The notes beneath the pieces are model-generated. The model was not told the DNA's origin, did not search any database, and was given only the letters and a program-made list of their open reading frames with translations. This document shows positions 8,170 to 16,863 of a stretch of 64,000 nt of DNA, piece after piece. This DNA is from Bacillus sp. ISL-45 (lineage in GTDB: Bacteria; Bacillota; Bacilli; Bacillales; Cytobacillaceae): contig NZ_JAGGQQ010000019.1 of the NCBI RefSeq assembly GCF_018613195.1, forward strand, positions 248,001 through 312,000. Reading direction: 5' to 3'. Positions within the stretch are counted from its first letter, which is position 1; each line of letters opens with the position of its first letter. Position numbers and translations under genes: made by a program.

Positions 8170-9216
8170 CTAAAAACCAAAACCCACACGGTGATTTTCG
8201 GATTCCATCTCCCAATCTTTTTTCTTGGATTTGTTATTGGCGGCTTGGAGTTCTGTATAAATATGCTCAATGTCCACAACCTGCTCATAATGATATTGAA
8301 GAGCGATTGCTGTGTATAATTCATTCAGCTGTGCAAATGAAAATCCTTTGGAAGCTTGAACGACCCGATCGAAATCATCAGCTGTAATAAATTGTTGGAT
8401 ATTTTTACGTTGTAAGTAAAGAGAACGCATTGCTTTTGATGGCAATTTTAGTTCATAGGCCCGGTCAAAACGTCCAGCCCGGTTTATCAAAGCAGGATCA
8501 ATTCTTTCTGGATAGTTTGTTGTTCCGATCAGAAAGATTCCTTCTTTAGAAGTGGCTCCATCCAGGGTGTTTAGAAAGTAAGATCGGACGTGTTCTGGCA
8601 TAGAGTCAATATCCTCAATTACCAAGACCATTGGAGCCATTTTTGACACCGATGTAAAGACTTCCTTAATCGAATAACTAGATGTATATTCTGTAATCTG
8701 CCAATAAGCGACCGGTGCGGATATGCTGTTAGCAATCGATTTAACAAGAGTGGTTTTGCCATTTCCAGGCTTTCCGTAAAGCAGGATTCCTCTTTTAAAA
8801 GGAATGTTATATTTCGTATAAAACTCTTTACTTTCGGAAAAGAATTCATCAATGGAACGATAAATTTCTTTCTTTATTTTTTCTTCCAAGAATACTTCAT
8901 TCCTATTCACCAGGTTAGTGATTTTTTCTTTCCCGGTTTCTACTCCATCGTCTGTATCTGTATAAATGGTCACATAGTTGCGGATGTATTCTCGCTTTCT
9001 TCTTAGGACATAAGGAAGAAACTCCTCTAAATGATGTCGACTTTCACATAAAACCAAATCATGAGTTGTATCCATGTGATTCTGGAAAATGGGAACACGT
9101 GCAAGGGCGACCTTAAAGTCCGGATAATAATAAACGGAATTATCCATTCTGGGCTTGGTAATTAACTCCATGACTTTTTCTGTATGATTAGAAGAAACGG
9201 TCTCTGTTTCAATCAC
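8170..9216 (-). CDS. AAA ATPase (YjoB/BCS1-like), C-terminal part after an in-frame amber codon
   Basis: 348 residues from a GTG. AAA core: Walker A YGKPGNGKTTL, Walker B MVLVIEDIDSM, sensor 1 IGTTNYPERID and the arginine-finger region NRAGRFDRAYEL, as in BCS1-type single-domain AAA proteins. Upstream the frame stays open for 14 codons to a TAG (9259-9261) and then for 63 more codons to an ATG with a good ribosome site. Read through the TAG, the product would be about 426 residues, close to the size I recall for Bacillus YjoB (about 423). The GTG has no convincing ribosome site. An interrupted gene is the simplest view; readthrough or re-initiation is possible. Confidence 0.75.
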   Translation of the reverse strand: MIETETVSSNHTEKVMELITKPRMDNSVYYYPDFKVALARVPIFQNHMDTTHDLVLCESRHHLEEFLPYVLRRKREYIRNYVTIYTDTDDGVETGKEKITNLVNRNEVFLEEKIKKEIYRSIDEFFSESKEFYTKYNIPFKRGILLYGKPGNGKTTLVKSIANSISAPVAYWQITEYTSSYSIKEVFTSVSKMAPMVLVIEDIDSMPEHVRSYFLNTLDGATSKEGIFLIGTTNYPERIDPALINRAGRFDRAYELKLPSKAMRSLYLQRKNIQQFITADDFDRVVQASKGFSFAQLNELYTAIALQYHYEQVVDIEHIYTELQAANNKSKKKDWEMESENHRVGFGF

Positions 9217-9258
9217 ATCAAGTATATGGAAGGCCAGATGGACCCTTTCGCTTTTTGA

Positions 9259-9450
9259 CTAGAGGTCTTCTTCAAGGATCTCCCATATCTCGTTAGATGT
9301 TTGATCATCAGCAAATAACCCGAATTCTATCCCATAGGTACCAAACAACTTTTCCTTAATCTGATGAATTAAATAGCCATACTCATAATAATTAGGCAGA
9401 TTATTCGGGTCCATTTCTTTAAATGATAAAACAAATTCTTTATTTTTCAT
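9259..9450 (-). CDS. N-terminal fragment of the AAA ATPase gene
   Basis: 63 codons from an ATG behind AAAAGGGAAG to TAG. The residues are acidic and soluble (LSFKEMDPNNLPNYYEYG and so on). It lies in the same frame as the ATPase 42 bases downstream, with no other stop between, so it is best read as the N-terminus of one gene and not a separate protein. Confidence 0.55.
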   Translation of the reverse strand: MKNKEFVLSFKEMDPNNLPNYYEYGYLIHQIKEKLFGTYGIEFGLFADDQTSNEIWEILEEDL

Positions 9451-9853
9451 TTGATTCTTCCCTTTTCAATGATAGTAACACTGAAATTATTGTATCTTAG
9501 GTAGGGAACCATGAATAGCAGGAAAATTCAACCAAAAGACATTTTTAGTTCCTTTTGAATTTCCAGAAACATTAAACATAGTTGATGAAATAGGAAAATA
9601 GGCAATGTAAAAGGATTAATCATTCTTGCTTAGATACATCGTGTATACCATTTCGTTTCCTTTCCCCGCGGCTCAAAATTTCCAGGAAGCGGTGATACCA
9701 GAAGACGAGTGCGATTTAATTGACCTTCCATTAACGAAATCTAGTTAAATTCCTTTTTTTGTCCCCTTAAAGAACCGAAGGACATAGACTAAAATAGATA
9801 TTAAGAAGTAGGTATAATAAGCGGTAAGACTTTTAAAAGGAACAGGTGGAAGA
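9451..9853. other. Gene-free stretch with a possible 40-codon gene remnant
   Basis: No confident gene. One coding-like frame runs from a TTG at 9626 to TAA at 9746-9748, with residues such as AAQNFQEAVIPEDECDLIDL; it has only a weak AAAAGG site and may be the tail of a lost gene. The promoter of the next gene probably lies at 9780-9840. Confidence 0.3.
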
Positions 9854-10090
9854 ATGGGGAAAGATTTCTATGCTGGCATTTTCAGCTTTTTAGTCGGAGT
9901 TTTTGCAATATATATGTTTTTCCATGCGACAAAAGAGCGATTTTTCAACAATAAAACTTATGACCATATTCGGTATATTACTCCATTGTCTATTTCTTTT
10001 AATTTCTGGTTTATTAAAATTTTGTTTATGTTCGGTGGGTTATTATGTTTAATTGTAGGTGGATATGGAATTCCGGCTCCATTCTTTTAG
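9854..10090 (+). CDS. Small membrane protein
   Basis: 78 residues with two hydrophobic helices (about residues 7-24 and 47-73). ATG behind AGGTGGAAGA. No family recognised. It is followed 53 bases later by another membrane protein of similar character, probably co-transcribed. Confidence 0.5.
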   Translation: MGKDFYAGIFSFLVGVFAIYMFFHATKERFFNNKTYDHIRYITPLSISFNFWFIKILFMFGGLLCLIVGGYGIPAPFF

Positions 10091-10142
10091 GCTGGATCCT
10101 ATTCATACATAATTCCATTCATCCATTTTAGGAAGTGAAAAG

Positions 10143-10577
10143 GTGTTTGTTTATTATTTAATGCTCTTTATGGGAACTTTGTTTGTCATCATTGCCTTAT
10201 TTAGTTTTATTGCAATGTTTCGCGAAAAATCTTACCCTGTTTTAGAAGTAGGGAAAAGCATTTTAGGTCTTTCAATGGGTGTTTTAATTTTGGCGGTAAC
10301 TCTACCAAGCATAAAATATGTTGTACTAAAGGAATATGACATCATTAGTGGAGAATGTGTGATTGAAATTGATTCAGCAGGCCGTTCTTCATTAGCGGAC
10401 TTTAGAATGGTTGATTCAGGGGAAATCTTTATATTCAGTGATATACCTGACCTTGATGCTTATGGAAGGTCAGTTCCTTATTATTGTGAGGTTACAGCTA
10501 CAAAAGATCATATGGTCGAAATTGATTATAAAATTTATGATATCAAAACAAGAAAGTTAATTTTATCAAGTGAATAG
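10143..10577 (+). CDS. Unknown membrane protein
   Basis: 144 residues from a GTG behind AGGAAGTGAAAAG. Two N-terminal helices (about residues 2-24 and 36-57) are followed by an extracytoplasmic, strand-rich domain of about 85 residues with two cysteines (GECVIE, YYCEVTA). Family unknown. The stop overlaps the start of a further short frame. Confidence 0.6.
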   Translation: MFVYYLMLFMGTLFVIIALFSFIAMFREKSYPVLEVGKSILGLSMGVLILAVTLPSIKYVVLKEYDIISGECVIEIDSAGRSSLADFRMVDSGEIFIFSDIPDLDAYGRSVPYYCEVTATKDHMVEIDYKIYDIKTRKLILSSE

Positions 10578-10746
10578 GAATCAGAAGGACTCCTATAAAG
10601 AAAAATTGGAGCAACTTGTTTACTGGGCACCCAAAACAGAAGGTGATGATGTATTAACTATTGGGACAAATGAGGTTAGTTTGATTATTAGTAATTTATT
10701 ATACACTGAGATAAATGATTTTAAAGGTATGTGGAAGAAATGGTAA
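10570..10746 (+). CDS. Small ORF, 58 codons, overlapping the previous stop
   Basis: A GTG at 10570 overlaps the stop of the preceding gene by eight bases, the layout of translational coupling. The product is coding-like (KLEQLVYWAPKTEGDDVLTI, ending in FKGMWKKW). It could be a small soluble partner of the membrane protein or the tail of a decayed gene. The start is weakly supported. The 260 bases that follow hold only a terminator and the ABC promoter. Confidence 0.4.
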   Translation: MNRNQKDSYKEKLEQLVYWAPKTEGDDVLTIGTNEVSLIISNLLYTEINDFKGMWKKW

Positions 10747-10838
10747 AGGTATTTAAGCACAATATAGAGAATTGATCCAGATGATTATTAGAGGTATTTT
10801 ATAATTTTCTAATGAATATCTTAGGTTTTGATTAAGCT

Positions 10839-10872
10839 AAAAAGCGTACTCCTTCTGGAATGCGCTTTTTTT
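10839..10872 (+). terminator. Rho-independent terminator
   Basis: AAAAAGCG...CC/GG...GCGCTTTTT stem with two mismatches, loop TTCT, followed by seven T. Confidence 0.75.
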
Positions 10873-11008
10873 GCATTTCTGTAGTTATATACTTTTCCTG
10901 CTGTAAATAGAGATGAATTTTTTTGTAAGAATATTTAAATAATATATAGAAGTTATGAGAAATTATGGTAATATTTATCAGTAAAGAAAATAGTTTAGGG
11001 GGATAAAA

Positions 11009-11953
11009 ATGGAAAAGGTTATTGAGGTTAAGGGACTTTCACGTTCTTATAAATTGAAAACGGGCTTGAAAAATGCCTTGGATGATGTTTCTTTTGATGT
11101 GAAAAAGGGGGAAGTATTTGGTTTGCTGGGGCCGAATGGGGCTGGTAAAACGACTACGATCAAAATCTTAACGACTTTATTGCTGCCTACTGCTGGGTTA
11201 GCAAAAGTTCTAGGCTATGATGTAGTATCTGAGAGTCATATGATTCGCAATAGGATCAACTTTGTTTACGGCGGCGAAAGAGGCGTTTATGGAAGACTTA
11301 CCGCAAAAGAGTATATGCATTATTTTTGTACACTTTATAAGATTAAAAATAAAGAACAAGCTGTGTTAATTAAGGATTTATTAAACCTTGTTAAATTAGA
11401 GGACGCTGAGGATCAAAAAATCCATACCTATTCCAAGGGTATGACCCAACGATTACATATCGCAAGGTGTTTAATTAATAACCCCGAGATCCTGTTTCTT
11501 GATGAACCGACCATAGGCTTGGATCCTATCGGGGCAAAATTATTGAGGGATATTGTAAGAGATTTATCAAGCAAAGGGATTACCATCATCTTAACTACTC
11601 ATTATATGCAGGAAGCCGATGAGCTTTGCGATCGTATTGCTTTTATTAAAGGCGGGAAAATAAGCCTCATTGGCCAACCAGATTTCATAAAGCAGAGCTG
11701 TAACCACCTTAATCTTTACGAAGCTACGATGAGTATTTATGATATTGAAAAGCTAAAAGCAGACCACTACCTTAATAAACTCGAAATCGAAGTCATTAAA
11801 GAGCCTTATTTTAGCTTGAATTTTGAAGTGAATGAAAATGATCTTGAAAAGGTATCAGCCTACTTAATCCAATATGGAGATATTTTAAAATTGAGTAAGA
11901 GAGACATATCGCTTGAGGATGCCTATATCTATCATATGAAGGATGTAGGGTGA
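11009..11953 (+). CDS. ABC-2 type exporter, ATP-binding protein
   Basis: 314 residues: Walker A GPNGAGKTTT (about residues 39-48), signature YSKGMTQRLHIARC, Walker B EILFLDEPTIGLD, switch His in TTHYMQEADEL, then a ~90-residue C-terminal extension as in drug and antibiotic exporters of the DrrA/CcmA type. Start ATG behind GGGGGATAAAA. It is followed after 4 bases by two ABC-2 permease genes, which together make a complete exporter. The cargo cannot be told. Confidence 0.92.
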   Translation: MEKVIEVKGLSRSYKLKTGLKNALDDVSFDVKKGEVFGLLGPNGAGKTTTIKILTTLLLPTAGLAKVLGYDVVSESHMIRNRINFVYGGERGVYGRLTAKEYMHYFCTLYKIKNKEQAVLIKDLLNLVKLEDAEDQKIHTYSKGMTQRLHIARCLINNPEILFLDEPTIGLDPIGAKLLRDIVRDLSSKGITIILTTHYMQEADELCDRIAFIKGGKISLIGQPDFIKQSCNHLNLYEATMSIYDIEKLKADHYLNKLEIEVIKEPYFSLNFEVNENDLEKVSAYLIQYGDILKLSKRDISLEDAYIYHMKDVG

Positions 11954-11957
11954 GAAT

Positions 11958-12713
11958 ATGTATCTGCTTATAAGAGAAATTAAATATTTTACTAACTTTA
12001 ATAATAAGATGTATCAATTTCTGCTATTTTTCCAGCCGCTTATGTTTTTGTCGATTGTTTACTTTTTAAAGCAAGTAAGGGGAGATATTAATTCAGACAA
12101 ATTTGTGTTGGCATCTGCTTTGATCAGCATGTGGAGCTATGTATTGTATTCATCAGGATCTGCATTGATCTCCCAGAAGTGGAATGACACACTTAAGCTG
12201 CTAATTGCTGCGCCGGCTTCCTTGTTTGCGGTCATTTTGACTAAAGCATTAAGTAATTCTGTTATTGCCCTGATCTCCATGATTTTAAGTTTTATTTACG
12301 CACGATTTATTTTTCAATTCAGTATCGGAATCGCCAACTACGGTTACTTCTTACTTTCCATACTCGTTCTGATGTTTTCTTTAAGTGTTGTTGGACTTAT
12401 TTTAGCCATTGTATTTGTTGCTTCTCAAAATGTTTTCGATTTCCAAAACCTGATTCTAACACCGATGATCTTGCTTTGCGGGGTGTTCATCCCGGTTGAA
12501 CAGTTTCCAGTTGGGCTAAAAGTCATTGCTTACCTAATACCAATGACCTGGGGGATTAAGTCAGTACAAGATACATTGGGGTTATCCCAAACGATGTTTT
12601 TATCTATGGGGATTTCAATTTTGGTTAGCTTGATTTATTTATTGCTGGCTTACTTTATTGTGAAAAAAATCGAGGTAGTGTTGCGTAAGACCGGCAGTCT
12701 GGGGGCGATCTGA
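11958..12713 (+). CDS. ABC-2 type exporter permease, subunit 1
   Basis: 251 residues with six hydrophobic helices. The motif GVFIPVEQFPVGLKVIAYLIPMTWGIKS near residue 180 is the typical ABC-2 segment before the last helix. ATG behind GGGTGAGAAT; the stop shares a base with the next start, so translation is coupled. Confidence 0.88.
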   Translation: MYLLIREIKYFTNFNNKMYQFLLFFQPLMFLSIVYFLKQVRGDINSDKFVLASALISMWSYVLYSSGSALISQKWNDTLKLLIAAPASLFAVILTKALSNSVIALISMILSFIYARFIFQFSIGIANYGYFLLSILVLMFSLSVVGLILAIVFVASQNVFDFQNLILTPMILLCGVFIPVEQFPVGLKVIAYLIPMTWGIKSVQDTLGLSQTMFLSMGISILVSLIYLLLAYFIVKKIEVVLRKTGSLGAI

Positions 12714-13498
12714 TGTTTTTAATCAATAAATATGGTTTTACTAACCTATCATATAAAGCGATCTATTCCTTTCAAACGATTCGATTATTTATCTTATTCC
12801 GTATTGTAGATCCGTTCATGCATTATATCTTTTTTGCAACATTAGCCAGTTCACTAGTCGGATCGGATTATTTAAAATTCGTTGTGATTGGCAACATTGC
12901 TTATTATACCTGTCAGACCATCATGATCAACTATATGAATATGTTCAGGATGGAACGAAGATATGGAACGTTGGAACTGAATATTGCTTCACCGACTCCG
13001 ACACTGCTAATCATCTTACGGAAGGGGATTGTACCTCTGCTGGATGGGTTATTTGTATTCATTGTAGGCTTGATTATAGGGTGGATGTTGTTTGATATTA
13101 AAATGCCGGCCGGCAATATGGATACCCTGCTAATGCTGATCCTGATTACCATGTTTTCTGTCATAAGCTTCTCATTGCTTTTTGCCTCAGTGAGCCTTTT
13201 GTTTTCTAATGTTAACTTATTCCTGAATATATCTTTGGCGTTTTTCCAGGTTTTCTGCGGAGTCAACTTTTCAGTCACATTATTACCAGAACCCCTTGAA
13301 TTGCTAGCCCGTATGCTCCCGCTAACCCATAGCATCGAAGCGCTACGCTCGATCTATAGCCTGGAGAATTATGATGTATATCATTTGCTTGGTAAAGAAA
13401 TTTTCATAGGGGTCTGTTACTTAATTTTGTCAGTATTTCTAGTCTCTGTAATGGAAAAACTGGCACGGAAGAATGGGGCGTTATTGAAGAATATATAA
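12713..13498 (+). CDS. ABC-2 type exporter permease, subunit 2
   Basis: 261 residues, six helices. It carries the related ABC-2 motif CGVNFSVTLLPEPLELLARM followed by LPLTHSIEALRSI. The ATG overlaps the upstream TGA by one base. It probably forms a heterodimer with subunit 1. Confidence 0.88.
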   Translation: MFLINKYGFTNLSYKAIYSFQTIRLFILFRIVDPFMHYIFFATLASSLVGSDYLKFVVIGNIAYYTCQTIMINYMNMFRMERRYGTLELNIASPTPTLLIILRKGIVPLLDGLFVFIVGLIIGWMLFDIKMPAGNMDTLLMLILITMFSVISFSLLFASVSLLFSNVNLFLNISLAFFQVFCGVNFSVTLLPEPLELLARMLPLTHSIEALRSIYSLENYDVYHLLGKEIFIGVCYLILSVFLVSVMEKLARKNGALLKNI

Positions 13499-13521
13499 TT
13501 GTTTTACTTAGGTCGTTAATT

Positions 13522-14261
13522 ATTAAACCATCTATACTAATTCTTGGTACTGACCATTTTTCCGAACAAGATAATGGTGATCTGTTTATGACTGAAAAAG
13601 AGGATATTTTATCAAAACGAGGCAAAACGAGATTCTTGATGTCATCAACTGTTTGAGAAAATACGAACCAACCAAAGTTGCATTAGAAGTATTACATGAG
13701 AATGAGGAAGTGCTGAATAATCAATATCAAACTTTTATAAAGGGCGATTATACGATAACCATTAATGAGATCGATCAAATAGGGTTCCGTTTGGCTAAGG
13801 TTTGCGGCCATAAAAGAGTTTATGCGGTGGATTGGAATAAAGACGAAGACGATATCCCGGATTTATCAGGTTTAGAGGAATGGAAAGGCACTGACAAATA
13901 TAAGGCATTTACCATGTTAGCACAGGAAATAGTATGTGAATCAAATACGTATAAAAAAAAGCACTCGATAAAAGAATTCTTGCTTCGGATGAATGATTCG
14001 CAAAATGTTCTAAGAGGACAAGAAATGTATTTGAAATTGTCTCTAGTCGGTGATAAGGATCATCCAACTGGAGCTGTTTGGACTGCAAAGTATTGGTATT
14101 ATCGAAATCTTCTAATCTATAAAAACATGGTTAGTCTTATTGATTCAAATGAAGATCGAATATTTGTTTTATATGGTGCTGCACACCTTCATTTATTGCT
14201 GCAATTTTTAAAAGAGAGTAACTTGTTTGATGTGAAAGTCGTAAGTGATTACCTCTGTTAG
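13522..14261 (+). pseudogene. DUF5694 (TraB/GumN-like) gene with a frameshift
   Basis: The first segment (13522-13620) reads KPSILILGTDHFSEQDNGDLF, the family's N-terminal LGTxHF motif. The remainder (from 13620) continues one frame back as RQNEILDVINCLRKYEPTKVA, then NEIDQIGFRLAK and VYAVDWN, ending in LYGAAHLHLLLQFL. The two join if one base is restored in CGAGG at 13618-13622 (CGAAGG expected). The likely initiator is ATT at 13522, with only a weak AGG upstream. DUF5694 proteins are of unknown function. The downstream part alone could start at TTG 13653 but lacks the first conserved motif. Confidence 0.72.
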
Positions 14262-14364
14262 TTAGGATAAAAAGAAAAGTGACTCGAAGAAATACTTTCC
14301 CTTCAAACGATCAAGCACGTAAGAACTATAATGCAATAAGAGTTCCAAGGAAGGAGGTCGAACC

Positions 14365-14853
14365 ATGTCATTCCCTACGCATATCGTGTCCGCAGGCGGG
14401 TTTGTTGAAGATTCGGCAGGAAAAATCCTTATAGTAAAAACTCGTGACGGCGGTTGGGTTTACCCAGGAGGACAAGTTGAAGCTGGAGAAAATCTGCTGG
14501 ATGCATTAATTCGTGAGATCAAAGAAGAAAGTGGAATTAATGTTGAGGTGAGCCATTTAGTGGGAGTGTATTCAAATACAGGAACTTTTAAATGGTATGA
14601 TGGCGTGACGGATGTTCCTACCCAAGTGATTTTTGATTTCGCATGTAAACCTGTTGGCGGCCAGTTAGCCGTTTCTGAAGAAACAACGGATAGCCGCTGG
14701 GTAGAGAAAGACCGCGTTCTTGACTTCATTACACATCCAGCCATTCGGACTCGCTATCAAGCCTATTTGGAGTTTAATGGAGAAGTAAATTACATGGAAT
14801 ATGTGAAATCTCCCAGCTTTACGGTCAAATACAAGACTGGAATAACGAAGTAA
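14365..14853 (+). CDS. NUDIX hydrolase
   Basis: 162 residues. The NUDIX box is complete (GGQVEAGENLLDALIREIKE followed by ESGI, residues about 32-55), with the Glu pair that binds Mg. Hydrolyses a nucleoside diphosphate linked to another moiety; the substrate is not readable. Start ATG behind AAGGAAGGAGG. Confidence 0.9.
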   Translation: MSFPTHIVSAGGFVEDSAGKILIVKTRDGGWVYPGGQVEAGENLLDALIREIKEESGINVEVSHLVGVYSNTGTFKWYDGVTDVPTQVIFDFACKPVGGQLAVSEETTDSRWVEKDRVLDFITHPAIRTRYQAYLEFNGEVNYMEYVKSPSFTVKYKTGITK

Positions 14854-14976
14854 AGGGTTTTACCATTCTATTAGAGCGGTGAAGCAGTAAACGAGTAACT
14901 TTCTGGAATAACTGAATAGACGTCTAGCAGATATTTTTTTTCTAAATATAACGGAGAACATTCAAGGAGAAGGATA

Positions 14977-15774
14977 ATGGTTCACAAATTATCATATGAA
15001 AATTTCCAAAAGGCTCGCAGGTATTTAATGACTTTTGGACGAGACCTGGAACAGGAATTATTTCGTTTCCATTTTGAAAATGGTCACCCTGAAAAGGTTA
15101 TTTCTTTATTAAAACAGTATCAAGGAGAAAATGGCGGATTTAAAAATATGGGAGAAGGTCATAGTGTTATTCCGAATAGTATGGATACGAGTATGGCTTT
15201 TCAGTATCTTAGTGAAGTGGGTGCCACATCCAAAGAAGAAATTGTTCAAAAGGGTATAAAGTTCATAATTGACACATTTGACAATGAGCTAAAGTGCTGG
15301 CATCCGAGACCGGATCAACTGTGCAATGGTTGGTCAGATAACCCATGCGCTGAATTAGCAGGATTTTTATACGAGTTTCGTGAACTAGTACCACAAGATG
15401 AGATTAAGGATGTTATTGACACAGCGATAGACTCTATGAGTACAATTCACACTTCAAAGGAAGAAAGGCGATTTTACTTTTTGGAAGCTTTGTCCCTCCA
15501 CCGTCTGGCAGTTAGAATAGACGAACCTTTAAAGTCCATTATTCTAGGGCAATTACAGAGGGATATATTTGAAATCATTGAAACCGACTCAAGTAAGTGG
15601 ACAACCACCTATTGCGCCAAGCCTTTCTTCTTTGCTTCTTCTCCTGAAAGTCCAATGTTTTCAGCTATTAATGAGTATGTGATCCAAAGTTTAGCAAATG
15701 AAATAAATACTCAAGCTGAAGATGGCCATTTTATCTTAAATTGGAATGTTGATGAAGAGGGAGCATTCGTTTAG
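14977..15774 (+). CDS. Alpha/alpha-toroid (terpenoid-cyclase-fold) protein, C-terminus cut by TAG
   Basis: 265 residues, helical, with the repeat QYQGENGGFKNMGEG that resembles the QxxDGGW-type turns of squalene cyclase/prenyltransferase folds, and SWSD/NPCAELAGFL. It is a paralogue of the next gene: KLSYENFQKARRYLM, FENG and QGENGGF align with its MNELSRIGYEKAKVYIL, FENG and QNDDGGF. The TAG at 15772-15774 removes a last helix; the frame continues 21 codons (KSIWTMDVLKALKFHDLIDF) to TGA at 15838, matching the other protein's end (WKGILAVNRYKQLRAFG). No catalytic role is established. Confidence 0.7.
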   Translation: MVHKLSYENFQKARRYLMTFGRDLEQELFRFHFENGHPEKVISLLKQYQGENGGFKNMGEGHSVIPNSMDTSMAFQYLSEVGATSKEEIVQKGIKFIIDTFDNELKCWHPRPDQLCNGWSDNPCAELAGFLYEFRELVPQDEIKDVIDTAIDSMSTIHTSKEERRFYFLEALSLHRLAVRIDEPLKSIILGQLQRDIFEIIETDSSKWTTTYCAKPFFFASSPESPMFSAINEYVIQSLANEINTQAEDGHFILNWNVDEEGAFV

Positions 15775-15861
15775 AAGAGCATTTGGACAATGGATGTTTT
15801 GAAAGCGCTAAAATTTCACGATTTGATTGATTTCCAATGAATAAGGAGAGAGGTTTAAAAA

Positions 15862-16803
15862 GTGAACGAGTTATCGAGAATTGGTTATGAAAAAGCGAAA
15901 GTGTATATTCTTTCAAAAGCAAGAGAATTAGAACTCTCCCGGTTTGTATTTATATTTGAAAATGGCAGCAAAGAGAGCGTCATTGAACAACTAAAAATCT
16001 ATCAAAATGATGATGGTGGCTTTGGACATGGCATTGAACCAGATTTTTGGTCACCATACTCTACTCCAATGGCTACATGGGCGGCCGGACAAATTTTGAT
16101 GGAGATTGGTGCAGGAAAAAACGATCCAATCGTTAGGTCAATGATTTCTTACTTATTAAATACAGTTAATACTGAAACTGGAATGTGGAATCCGATATTG
16201 CCCGAGAACAATAACTTTCCCCATGCACCTTGGTGGCATTGGCATGAAGGTGTTCAAGAAAATTGGTCATTCAACCCAAGCGTTGAATTGGCTGCCTTTC
16301 TTGTTCATTGGTCAGATGAGCAAAGCGATGCAGCGGAAATAGGCTGGGGTACGATTGATAAAGCTGTCAGTCACTTAATGAACAAGAAGGAAATGGACAG
16401 GCATGAAATTAACAACTATCAGCAATTTCTAATAATTATCAAGCCTCAAGAAGCAATTTTTAACTCTAGAAATCCTATCTCTTTCGAAAATGTTTATGAA
16501 CGCATTCTGATTATAGCTGAAAAAAGTGTTGATAAAGATGTCTCCGCTTGGTCTGAAGGCTATAAAGCACTGCCTTTAGATTTTATCGATCATCCTGACC
16601 ACCCTCTTCGTGAAAGGTTAGGGGCATTGGTTGACCAGAATCTCCTTATGTATATAGAACAAATGTCTGAAGAAGGAATATGGGACATTTCATGGAATTG
16701 GGGAATCTATCCAGAAGAATATGAAATTGCACGGGGATACTGGAAAGGGATTCTTGCTGTTAATAGATATAAGCAATTAAGGGCGTTCGGTTACTTGGAA
16801 TAG
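15862..16803 (+). CDS. Alpha/alpha-toroid (terpenoid-cyclase-fold) protein
   Basis: 313 residues from a GTG behind AAGGAGAGAGG. Helical throughout, with IYQNDDGGFGHGIEPDFW near residue 48 and several Trp/His clusters (HAPWWHWHEG, SWNWGIYPEE). It is an intact paralogue of the truncated upstream gene, 87 bases away. Proteins of this fold include cyclases and prenyltransferases, but the sequence does not show a clear DxDD or metal site, so I give no reaction. Confidence 0.72.
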   Translation: MNELSRIGYEKAKVYILSKARELELSRFVFIFENGSKESVIEQLKIYQNDDGGFGHGIEPDFWSPYSTPMATWAAGQILMEIGAGKNDPIVRSMISYLLNTVNTETGMWNPILPENNNFPHAPWWHWHEGVQENWSFNPSVELAAFLVHWSDEQSDAAEIGWGTIDKAVSHLMNKKEMDRHEINNYQQFLIIIKPQEAIFNSRNPISFENVYERILIIAEKSVDKDVSAWSEGYKALPLDFIDHPDHPLRERLGALVDQNLLMYIEQMSEEGIWDISWNWGIYPEEYEIARGYWKGILAVNRYKQLRAFGYLE

Positions 16804-16863
16804 ATATTCTACTAGTATTTTAAATTTAAATTGATTCATTGAAAGACTGGGGGATGCAGATCT

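Noticed and set aside
8097-8387. 96-codon plus-strand ORF
   Set aside because: Antisense to the AAA ATPase; shows no family and no ribosome site.
9259-9261. Recoded amino acid at the UAG of the AAA gene (for example pyrrolysine)
   Set aside because: No sign of a Pyl system, and the position is not in a conserved catalytic motif; mutation is simpler.
13404-13625. 73-codon minus-strand ORF
   Set aside because: Overlaps the ABC permease end and the DUF5694 5' part; no domain or ribosome site.
13612-13626. Programmed -1 frameshift in the DUF5694 gene
   Set aside because: No X-XXY-YYZ slip heptamer and no clear downstream structure.
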